From positions 1 to 13,029 of the forward strand of contig CALCFG010000001.1 in assembly GCA_937900565.1 (NCBI GenBank): 13,029 nt of DNA, written 5' to 3'. Position 1 is the stretch's first letter, and each line of letters opens with the position of its first letter. Origin of the DNA: an uncultured Erysipelotrichaceae bacterium (GTDB lineage Bacteria; Bacillota_I; Bacilli_A; Erysipelotrichales; Erysipelotrichaceae). A program made the translations under genes and the position numbers. Positions 1-6,244 of the stretch are shown here, in pieces. Below the pieces are notes generated by a model. It ran no database searches, was not told where the DNA came from, and saw nothing but the letters and a program-made list of their open reading frames with translations.

Positions 1-128
1 CCGTGTTGGCGTGGATCAATACAATTTACTAAATTCTTCTCAATCCAGTGGATGATTAATATGGTTGTGCCCTTATCTAATTTTTTCAAATCTTTCAAAG
101 CATTTACGGAAAATTTGATTTCAAACAT
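1..128 (-). CDS. RelE/ParE-family toxin, N-terminal part (runs off the left edge)
   Basis: Read on the minus strand from an ATG at 128, an open frame of 42 codons continues past the window edge. The visible protein begins MFEIKFSVNALKDLKKLD and then has WIEKNL and DPRQHG. This is the pattern of the N-terminal helices of RelE/YafQ-type ribosome-dependent mRNA interferases, in which DPRQHG leads into the core beta sheet. The catalytic residues of this family lie further on and cannot be seen. The ATG shares one base with the TAA of the upstream antitoxin remnant (TAATG), the usual arrangement in such operons. No stop or frameshift is present in the visible part, unlike the antitoxin. Family assignment is by recognition of the motif pattern. 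Whether the toxin is complete or active is unknown. Confidence 0.8.
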   Translation of the reverse strand, partial: MFEIKFSVNALKDLKKLDKGTTILIIHWIEKNLVNCIDPRQH

Positions 129-360
129 TAAATACCTAACTCCTTACGAGCTTGATTTAAAGTATATAGTTTTTCATCCTTCGCTTCATCTTTCGCTTTT
201 AGTAATTATTTCGCAAATGCTTCGTTCATTTCCATTTCATATTCGATTTCTCTAAAATGGTATTTCACATAAATTCAGATTGATTTAAATTATTCGCTTT
301 AACATAGTCCTGAATCAGTTTTCTATCTTCGTCATTGATTCTCAAAGAAATAGTAGTCAT
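128..360 (-). pseudogene. Broken RelB/DUF6290-type antitoxin gene
   Basis: The minus strand from ATG at 360 encodes MTTISLRINDEDRKLIQDYV, then KANNLNQSEFM. This is the ribbon-helix-helix start typical of RelB-like antitoxins paired with RelE toxins. A TGA at 267-265 interrupts it where the family usually has Arg. The frame resumes with NTILEK, then shifts near 249-247, where one A seems lost from an A run. In the new frame IEYEMEMNEAFAK is followed by a TAA at 208-206. After that LLKAKDEAKDEKLYTLNQAR leads to KELGI and the natural stop at 130-128. All parts of the normal antitoxin are therefore present in order, but three lesions prevent a full product. An AGGAA ribosome site lies 5 bases upstream of the ATG. 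Reading TGA as Trp would not repair the gene, since the frameshift and TAA remain. Confidence 0.8.
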
Positions 361-372
361 ATCATTTCCTTT

Positions 373-406
373 TATTTGCATTATTTGTAATACAAATATA
401 CAAATA
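373..406. promoter_or_regulatory. Probable autoregulatory operator of the toxin-antitoxin locus
   Basis: A perfect 7-bp inverted repeat, TATTTGT at 382-388 and ACAAATA at 392-398 with a 3-base spacer, lies 22 bases upstream of the antitoxin ATG. It is flanked by another half-site on each side: TATTTGC at 373-379 and ACAAATA at 400-406. Half-sites spaced about 8-10 bases apart are typical of operators bound cooperatively by dimers of ribbon-helix-helix antitoxins. The position fits autoregulation. The binding role is inferred. Confidence 0.45.
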
Positions 407-480
407 CTTAATATTTTTGTACAGACTAAACGATTATCTCTTTGTTATTTGCATTTTGCAATAGAATCTAATTTGGTGAT

Positions 481-509
481 TTGTATAATTAGTGCGGAAA
501 AAGTATAAA
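481..509 (+). promoter_or_regulatory. Candidate promoter for the alkD-like gene and the priA string
   Basis: A perfect TATAAT lies at 484-489, but no good -35 hexamer sits 16-18 bases upstream. An alternative reading is TTGTAT (481-486), a 17-base spacer and TATAAA (504-509). Either would give an mRNA with only a short leader before the ATG at 528. No Shine-Dalgarno motif is visible in that leader. The rest of the gap between the antitoxin start and this gene (361-527) holds only the operator repeats and AT-rich sequence. Confidence 0.35.
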
Positions 510-527
510 TAATAGTAAAATAATGAC

Positions 528-1199
528 ATGATACAAGAGCAATTGAGAAAAGATATTGAAGCAACGTTCGATAATTCGCGTATTATTCAAAAAAATATAT
601 TGGCAACCAATTTTCCAATACATGCATCTCGGATTCCGGATTTAAGAAAAATAGCGAAGCTTTATAAAGATGATTTAAATGTATTGGATAATTATCGGTT
701 TGATAGTTATGAAGATGTGATGATATATGGATTAATTTTATGTGTCAAAAAAAGAGACAATGATGCATTTATTCATTATATGAATCCTTACATTCGTGTT
801 ATTGATTCGTGGTGTTATACCGATAGTATTTTTAAAGGCTATACAGGGTTCAATGATGCATTGTTAGCACACTATCATTATTTATTAAATGACAGCTGGC
901 CTTATGCAATCCGCCTTTATTTAAATATGTTATTAGAAGCCAGTAAATATTTACCGCTAAATTTAATTGATTTAATTCAAGAAGTTAAAGAACATAGCTA
1001 TAGTGTGGATATGATGATTGCTTGGATATTACAAATATGTTTAGCTAAAGATTATGAAAACAACTTGGTACAAATTAAAAAGTATACCTATAGTTATCAA
1101 ATTATTCAGATGGCAATTCGTAAATGTAAAGATAGTTATGTATTTACTAAAGGAATGAAACAAGAAATAGAACAGGAGTTAACGCGATGCATCGAATAG
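528..1199 (+). CDS. AlkD-like DNA alkylation repair protein
   Basis: The 223-residue protein matches the HEAT-repeat DNA alkylation repair family (AlkD/COG4912), which removes bulky or cationic alkylated bases. Visible landmarks are the N-terminal RIPDLRKIAKLYKDD (family pattern G-R-x-P-x-L-R-x-[IL]-A-K), VIDSWCYTDSIFKG (usual pattern I-D-N-W-A-x-C-D-S), WPYAIRLYLNMLL, and the C-terminal SVDMMIAWILQICLAKDYEN. The length is near the family norm of about 220-240 residues. An in-frame TAA lies just upstream of the ATG and no later start would keep the N-terminal helix, so 528 is the likely start despite lacking a clear ribosome site. Its last 13 bases overlap priA, and the AGGAG that serves priA lies inside it. 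The gene is not part of the standard Bacillota priA operon, so it is probably a lineage-specific addition. Substrate range is not predictable from sequence. Confidence 0.82.
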   Translation: MIQEQLRKDIEATFDNSRIIQKNILATNFPIHASRIPDLRKIAKLYKDDLNVLDNYRFDSYEDVMIYGLILCVKKRDNDAFIHYMNPYIRVIDSWCYTDSIFKGYTGFNDALLAHYHYLLNDSWPYAIRLYLNMLLEASKYLPLNLIDLIQEVKEHSYSVDMMIAWILQICLAKDYENNLVQIKKYTYSYQIIQMAIRKCKDSYVFTKGMKQEIEQELTRCIE

Positions 1200-3175
1200 A
1201 CGTATTGATTGCCAATACGCCATTAAGTATTGATGAACCATTTTCGTATATTTACGATAAACCGTTAAATTTAGGCGCATTAGTAGTGGTGTCATTTGCT
1301 CATCGACAAGCGTTTGGTTTTGTTGTGAGTTGTTCTGAGTTAGATGAGCATAAACATTCTTTAAAATCAATTCAATCTGTTATCAATGAAAACGCCTTTA
1401 CGTTACAGCAATATGAATATGCCTGTTGGTTAAGTCAAGTTTGTTTTAAACCAGTGAATCAATTATTAAATCAAATGATCATTGCGCCATTAAGAAATAA
1501 TCATCCATTTGATAAAATTAAGCAAACAACGCTAAGAATTAATCCTAATTACAGCGAACAATTAACTGTCAAGCAACAAATATTGCAAGATTATATGGGA
1601 AACCAAAAACTAAGTCAAAAACAATTGGTACAACACTTTAATACAAGTTTTATTCGAAATTGTTTACAAAAGGGATTACTACTTAAAGAAGCGAATTATC
1701 CAAACATTACCAAAAGTACCTGTTTGGACGCAACCATTCGACCAATAGTTTTTCCTATGAAAAAAGTATCTTTAGTTAAAGATTGTTATCGTGATTTTAA
1801 TAAATTTATTGCACCAATTATTCTAGGTCAATTAAATAATAATAACAAAGTTTTGATTATGGTACCGAATGCTAAAGCGTTAAATAGTGTTAAATCAATC
1901 GTTGATTACTATTTTAATCATGTTATTTCCTATACATCATCATATGCTAATTTAACAAAATTAAATGTTATTTACGCGTTAAATCATGGGGCTAATCTAA
2001 TTGTTGCAACCTCCTCTATTCTTTTGTTGGATTGTGAATTTGATTGCGTGATTGTTTTAGAAAGTCAACAACGCAGTTATGATTATGCAAGCTTTGCCCA
2101 TGTGCCATTAAACCATTGTTTAAATTATATGCATCAACGTTACGGTAGCCAAATCATAAACGTTTCCTTAACGCCAACCATCACACAAATTAATGATACA
2201 GCGTTAATCAAAGACGAGAGTGAATTATCTTTAAATGTTGAATTAGTTGATATGCAAATGCATTATCGGAGCGGCAAAGGAATATTAAGCAAACAAGTCT
2301 TACAAGCAATTGATCAATCATTAAAACAAGGAAAAACTTGTTTTGTATGGGTTAATCGTTTAGGAAGCTATCGTTTAGTTAAATGCATGCAATGTGGTTC
2401 ACCTTTAACATGTAGTCATTGCGGAAGATTACTAACATACAGTGATTTAGATCATAGCTATCATTGCTATCATTGCAATGTTTCCTTTCAATTAAATGAG
2501 TGTCCTCAATGTAGGGGAACCAACTTTTCTTATGAAAATATTGGGGTAGAGCGGATGCAATTAATGCTATCCACCATATTTAAACATACTAAGGTACTAC
2601 TATGTGATAGTAATCATCCTTTATCTAACGATAAATTAGAAAGTAAAACGATTCTAGTAGGCACCAATGCAATTTTAAATTACCCAACTATGCAATGGGA
2701 TACATTAATTGGAATTGATGTGGATAGTTATATTAGCAGTAAAGATTATTTATCCAATGAAAAAAGCATGATTGATATATTTTCATTATTGTTAAAAACT
2801 AATGGAAAAGCTTTATTGCAAGTGAATGATATTAATCATCCTTACTTACCATTTATTCACTATAACGATTATTTTGGATATACCAATTTTGAATTATCGT
2901 ATCGTAAACGGAGTAACTTACCACCATACACTAAAGAAATTACATTGGTTTTTACTATTAATAATTACTATGATTCTATATTAAAAACAATGGATAATAT
3001 TAAATTCGATGGTCAATTATTTGGACCATATGGTATTGATAATCACACGGTTATATTCACATTTTATGGTGAAGCGAATGCTATCTTTGATGAATTCATC
3101 ACTACTTTTATCGAAAAGCATAAAAAGATTTGGAAAAATAAAGTAGAAATCATTGTTGGCCCTTATAATAAATAA
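1187..3175 (+). CDS. priA: Replication restart protein PriA, helicase motifs lost
   Basis: PriA binds stalled forks and loads the replisome away from oriC. The 662-residue product is shorter than E. coli (732) or B. subtilis (about 805). The N-terminal 3'-DNA-binding domain is recognisable (residues 1-100, VVVSFAHRQAFGFVV), followed by a winged-helix region (about 108-170). The zinc-binding insert is complete with eight cysteines: C400, C403, C409, C412, C427, C430, C439 and C442. The C-terminal domain has LPPYTKEITLVF (578-589). The ATPase core is not canonical. No GxxGSGKT loop occurs near residues 199-218, DEEH is replaced by LESQ (291-294), and the QxxGRxGR motif VI is absent around 531-546. 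The reading frame is open throughout, so this looks like a maintained pseudo-helicase rather than a dead gene. AGGAG at 1174-1178 supports the ATG at 1187. def and fmt, which usually follow, are absent, and rsmB begins 3 bases after the stop. Confidence 0.85.
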   Translation: MHRIDVLIANTPLSIDEPFSYIYDKPLNLGALVVVSFAHRQAFGFVVSCSELDEHKHSLKSIQSVINENAFTLQQYEYACWLSQVCFKPVNQLLNQMIIAPLRNNHPFDKIKQTTLRINPNYSEQLTVKQQILQDYMGNQKLSQKQLVQHFNTSFIRNCLQKGLLLKEANYPNITKSTCLDATIRPIVFPMKKVSLVKDCYRDFNKFIAPIILGQLNNNNKVLIMVPNAKALNSVKSIVDYYFNHVISYTSSYANLTKLNVIYALNHGANLIVATSSILLLDCEFDCVIVLESQQRSYDYASFAHVPLNHCLNYMHQRYGSQIINVSLTPTITQINDTALIKDESELSLNVELVDMQMHYRSGKGILSKQVLQAIDQSLKQGKTCFVWVNRLGSYRLVKCMQCGSPLTCSHCGRLLTYSDLDHSYHCYHCNVSFQLNECPQCRGTNFSYENIGVERMQLMLSTIFKHTKVLLCDSNHPLSNDKLESKTILVGTNAILNYPTMQWDTLIGIDVDSYISSKDYLSNEKSMIDIFSLLLKTNGKALLQVNDINHPYLPFIHYNDYFGYTNFELSYRKRSNLPPYTKEITLVFTINNYYDSILKTMDNIKFDGQLFGPYGIDNHTVIFTFYGEANAIFDEFITTFIEKHKKIWKNKVEIIVGPYNK

Positions 3176-3178
3176 GTT

Positions 3179-4396
3179 ATGAATATTAGAAAAGTAAGTT
3201 ATGACATATTAATTGAATGCATGATGCATCATGGTTATGCCAATTTATTAATGCGTAAACAATTAAATATGTTTTCCAATGAAGAAAAACGATTCGCTAC
3301 CCATTTAATTTATGGCGTACTTAGAAGTTTCGAAGCTTTGTCACATCAAGTGAAACCTTATATTAAAAAAAGTTGTGGGAAGCGCAATGAAATATTGCTA
3401 GCGATGGGTGTATATCAACTGTTTTATATGAATGTACCAGATTATAGTGCTATTAATGAAACAGTTGAATTAGCCAAACCGCAAGAGAAACAATTCATTA
3501 ATGCCATCTTGCGAAAAGTAGCGGATGTCCGACAGTTGGATTTTGATGGTTTAAGCGAATTTGAAAAAGAAAGATTATGTGCTTCCATTCCGTTATTTAT
3601 TGCCAATATGTGGAAAAAACAATATGGCGAAAGTGTAACCATTCAATTAATGAAAGCTTTCTGTAAAGAAAGTGAAGTGTTTGGTCGATTCAATACATTA
3701 AAGATTAATCCTTCATTAATTAATGATGATAACATCCTTAAACTCGATGATATTGGATTTAAATATAAAGGGCTTTTGCAGGAAAGTAACTATTATCATT
3801 TAGGGCAAGCTGTTATCCAAGATTATCATTCACAACAAATTGTTAAGTTATTAGATTTAAAGGATGGCGATATTGTTTTGGATGGTTGTGCTGCACCAGG
3901 AAGTAAAACAAGTCAAATTGCAATGATGCTACATAATAGTGGAACAATTGATGCAGTTGAATTGCATAGTCATCGGGCCCAATTATTAAACGAAAATTGT
4001 CAACGGCTAGGCATTAACAATGTGAATGTCATTAATGCATCATTATTGGATGTGGATTTAACAAATGAATACTATGATGCGATTTTATTGGATGCACCTT
4101 GCAGTGGGTTAGGTGTATTGGCCAGACGCGCAGAGATTCGTTACCACATTGATGGTAAAGACTTGGATCAATTGCAACAATTGCAATTGCAGTTGTTGGA
4201 TAAAGTTGCTTCAAGTTTAAAAGTTGGTGGGCAACTACTATATTCAACCTGTACATTAAATAAAAAAGAAAATGAAAAACAAGTCGAAGGTTTTTTAAAG
4301 CGTCACTTAGACTATCAACTAATTAAGGAAGTGACGATGTTACCCGATGCAGTGGATAATGATAGTTTTTATGCTGCATTAATGGTTAAAAGGTAA
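3179..4396 (+). CDS. rsmB: 16S rRNA (cytosine-967-C5)-methyltransferase RsmB
   Basis: This enzyme uses S-adenosylmethionine to methylate C967 (E. coli numbering) of 16S rRNA. The 405-residue protein has an N-terminal NusB-like RNA-binding domain (about 1-125, with AINETVELAK and FINAILRKV) and a C-terminal Rossmann methyltransferase domain. Motif I is DGCAAPGSKTSQIA (235-248), where the usual GGKT is GSKT. Motif IV is LDAPCSGLGVL (304-314) with C308, followed by RRAEIRYHI (317-324 region). Motif VI is YSTCTLNKKENE with the likely catalytic nucleophile C358. The end, DSFYAALMVKR, matches the family ending. It is somewhat shorter than the B. subtilis protein (about 447). No Shine-Dalgarno is visible and the ATG lies 3 bases after the priA stop, so translation is probably coupled to priA. 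A short CAATTG-rich stretch near 4168-4195 encodes an LQQLQLQL helix and is not a separate element. Confidence 0.92.
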   Translation: MNIRKVSYDILIECMMHHGYANLLMRKQLNMFSNEEKRFATHLIYGVLRSFEALSHQVKPYIKKSCGKRNEILLAMGVYQLFYMNVPDYSAINETVELAKPQEKQFINAILRKVADVRQLDFDGLSEFEKERLCASIPLFIANMWKKQYGESVTIQLMKAFCKESEVFGRFNTLKINPSLINDDNILKLDDIGFKYKGLLQESNYYHLGQAVIQDYHSQQIVKLLDLKDGDIVLDGCAAPGSKTSQIAMMLHNSGTIDAVELHSHRAQLLNENCQRLGINNVNVINASLLDVDLTNEYYDAILLDAPCSGLGVLARRAEIRYHIDGKDLDQLQQLQLQLLDKVASSLKVGGQLLYSTCTLNKKENEKQVEGFLKRHLDYQLIKEVTMLPDAVDNDSFYAALMVKR

Positions 4397-4430
4397 ACGA
4401 AGTTAAACCATACGAAAAATAAGTGGATTT

Positions 4431-4439
4431 TGTTAAAAT
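4431..4439 (+). promoter_or_regulatory. Candidate extended -10 element just upstream of rlmN
   Basis: The 49-base gap between rsmB and rlmN contains TGT-TAAAAT, an extended -10 box, ending 6 bases before the rlmN ATG. No good -35 is seen. Transcription starting 7 bases after the box would begin at the ATG itself, giving a leaderless message, and the gap has no clear Shine-Dalgarno site. The ten bases TAAAATAGAG recur at 10547-10556 upstream of ftsA. A role as a promoter is inferred. Confidence 0.3.
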
Positions 4440-4445
4440 AGAGTT

Positions 4446-5486
4446 ATGGCAAATAAAAGTATTTATAGTCTAACGCATACTGCGTTAATTGAACAATTCA
4501 AACAATGGGGCTTTGGTAAATTCAAAGCTGATCAATTGTATACATGGTTATATAAAAAAAGATGCACTGACTTTAATCAAATGAGTGATATGAGTAAAGT
4601 GCAAAAACAGTTATTAAATGAAAACTATCAAACATTAGCGATTGAATGCATTACCAAGCAAGTAAGTAAAGATGGAACGATTAAATATTTATTTGCGTTG
4701 GATGGTGCCAGCGTGGAAACAGTGGTAATGCATTATCATTTCGGGTATTCAATTTGCATTTCTTCACAAGTGGGTTGCAACATGGGATGCTCATTTTGTG
4801 CTTCTGGCTTGTTAAAGAAACAACGCGATTTAACCGCTGGCGAAATGGTGCAACAAGTACTATATGCTCAAATGGAATTGGATAGTATTGGTGAACGTAT
4901 CAAAAATATTGTCATTATGGGGACTGGTGAACCATTTGATAACTATGAAAATGTTATGGATTTTTGTAACATTGTTAATCATCCAAAAGGTTTAGAAATT
5001 GGAGGAAGGCATATAACTATTTCTACGTGTGGTCTTGTGCCTAAAATTAAGGAATTTGCGCTAAGTGGTCATCCTTACAATTTAGCGATTAGTTTGCATG
5101 CGCCAAATGATACGTTACGTAGTCAAATTATGCCGGTTAATAAAGCCTATCCATTAACTGAATTAATGGATGCTTTAGCTTTTTACTCTAAGCATTCCAA
5201 TCGAAAGATTACATTTGAATATATCTTATTAAAAGGTATTAACGATACAAATGAACATGCCAAACAATTGGCAAAATTAGTGGAAGGCTTATGTGCGTAT
5301 GTTAATTTGATTCCTTACAATGCAGTGGATGAAAATGGTTATCAAGGCGTTGACATGGCAACTGCATTACGTTTCTATGATCAATTAATGAAAAATGGTG
5401 TTAAAGCGACATTAAGGGCAAAACATGGTGACGACATTGATGCTGCATGTGGTCAATTACGGGCTAAAAAAGAAGGTTTGCTTTAA
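4446..5486 (+). CDS. rlmN: 23S rRNA (A2503-C2) / tRNA (A37-C2) methyltransferase RlmN
   Basis: RlmN is a radical-SAM enzyme that methylates C2 of A2503 in 23S rRNA and of A37 in some tRNAs, using a ping-pong mechanism with two cysteines. The 346-residue protein has the 4Fe-4S ligands in CNMGCSFC (C111, C115, C118, a CxxxCxxC motif). The two catalytic cysteines match E. coli C118 and C355: C104 in SICISSQVGC and C335 in DDIDAACGQL. Further family landmarks are IVIMGTGEPFDN (155-166), ISLHAPND (215-222), FEYILLKGIND (257-267) and VNLIPYN (286-292). Length is normal for the Bacillota form. The ATG at 4446 aligns with the usual N-terminus, although no ribosome site is evident. Its TAA shares one base with the prpC ATG (TAATG), consistent with coupled translation, as in the standard rlmN-prpC arrangement. 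Confidence 0.96.
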   Translation: MANKSIYSLTHTALIEQFKQWGFGKFKADQLYTWLYKKRCTDFNQMSDMSKVQKQLLNENYQTLAIECITKQVSKDGTIKYLFALDGASVETVVMHYHFGYSICISSQVGCNMGCSFCASGLLKKQRDLTAGEMVQQVLYAQMELDSIGERIKNIVIMGTGEPFDNYENVMDFCNIVNHPKGLEIGGRHITISTCGLVPKIKEFALSGHPYNLAISLHAPNDTLRSQIMPVNKAYPLTELMDALAFYSKHSNRKITFEYILLKGINDTNEHAKQLAKLVEGLCAYVNLIPYNAVDENGYQGVDMATALRFYDQLMKNGVKATLRAKHGDDIDAACGQLRAKKEGLL

Positions 5487-6244
5487 TGAAATGTTACGGT
5501 GTAACCGATAAAGGATTGGTCCGTTCTACTAATCAAGATTCTTATATTATTTCCGCTAATACCAATGACGATATTTTAGCCATTGTCTGTGATGGTATCG
5601 GTGGAGGTAAGGGTGGTGACGTAGCTTCAACCATGGCTACCGATTATTTGGGTGATATTTTTTCTAAAACACATGGTTTTGCTGATTTAAAACAAGCCAA
5701 AGATTTTGTGCGTTACCATATTACTCGAATTAATTTTCAAATATATACGTATGCGCAAACTCACACAGCATTTAAAGGAATGGGAACGACATTAACTGCA
5801 TTATTTAGTGGTAGTGTTGGTAAATTTGTTATAAATATAGGCGATTCACGGGTATACGGTTATACAGCTGAATCGGGTTTAAAAAGTTTAACGGTAGATC
5901 ATACCTGGGTAATGGATATGTATCGGGCAGGAACATTATCTTTGGAAGAAGCAAAAAATCATCCAAAGAAAAATGTGATTACGAATGCTTTGGGCGTGTG
6001 GAGCAATGCGCGCATGGACATTTTTGATATTCACGAAAATTATCAAGATTATTTGTTATGTTCTGATGGATTATATGGTTATGTGGATGCAAGTGCCATT
6101 GAACAAGTATTGCAACAAAACAGTTGTGATATGCCTTTAAAATTAAGAACCTTACTTGGTTTAGCTTTGAAAAGTGGAGGCTATGACAATATTACTATTA
6201 TCTTAATGGAAGAAACGAAAGGAGTAGCGCATGAATGTGAATGA
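5486..6244 (+). CDS. prpC: PP2C-family Ser/Thr protein phosphatase (PrpC/Stp)
   Basis: This metal-dependent phosphatase reverses phosphorylation by the PASTA kinase encoded next to it. All PP2C motifs are visible in the 252 residues: VRSTNQDSY (12-20, with N16 and D18), VCDGIGGGKGG (34-44, metal ligand D36), GMGTT (98-102), NIGDSRVYG (117-125), LTVDHTWV (135-142), LLCSDGLYGYV (190-200, metal ligand D194) and GGYDNITIILM (231-241, metal ligand D234). No signal peptide or membrane segment is present, so it is cytoplasmic. GAAGG lies upstream of the ATG, which also overlaps the rlmN stop by one base. The stop TGA lies inside the first codons of prkC (14-base overlap). This phosphatase-kinase pairing is the normal Bacillota arrangement. 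Confidence 0.95.
   Translation: MKCYGVTDKGLVRSTNQDSYIISANTNDDILAIVCDGIGGGKGGDVASTMATDYLGDIFSKTHGFADLKQAKDFVRYHITRINFQIYTYAQTHTAFKGMGTTLTALFSGSVGKFVINIGDSRVYGYTAESGLKSLTVDHTWVMDMYRAGTLSLEEAKNHPKKNVITNALGVWSNARMDIFDIHENYQDYLLCSDGLYGYVDASAIEQVLQQNSCDMPLKLRTLLGLALKSGGYDNITIILMEETKGVAHECE

Noticed and set aside
52..255. A 67-codon plus-strand frame in the left region
   Set aside because: It is antisense to the recognisable toxin and antitoxin remnant and has no family-like motifs or ribosome site.
265..267. TGA in the antitoxin as evidence for a Mycoplasma-type code (TGA = Trp)
   Set aside because: TGA ends prpC and thiN, TGG encodes Trp elsewhere, and the antitoxin also has a TAA and a frameshift.
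449..461. TTGC/GCAA mini-hairpin upstream of the alkD-like gene
   Set aside because: Only 4 bp of stem in AT-rich DNA, expected by chance.
4164..4200. CAATTG-rich repeat that might be a regulatory or mobile-element site
   Set aside because: It lies inside rsmB and encodes a Leu/Gln helix in frame; similar CAATTGCAA strings occur elsewhere as ordinary Gln-Leu codons.
4032..4256. Minus-strand frame of 74 codons opposite rsmB
   Set aside because: It is a shadow of a well-supported methyltransferase domain and has no motif or ribosome site. The same holds for the other minus-strand frames opposite prkC, rpe/thiN and ftsZ.
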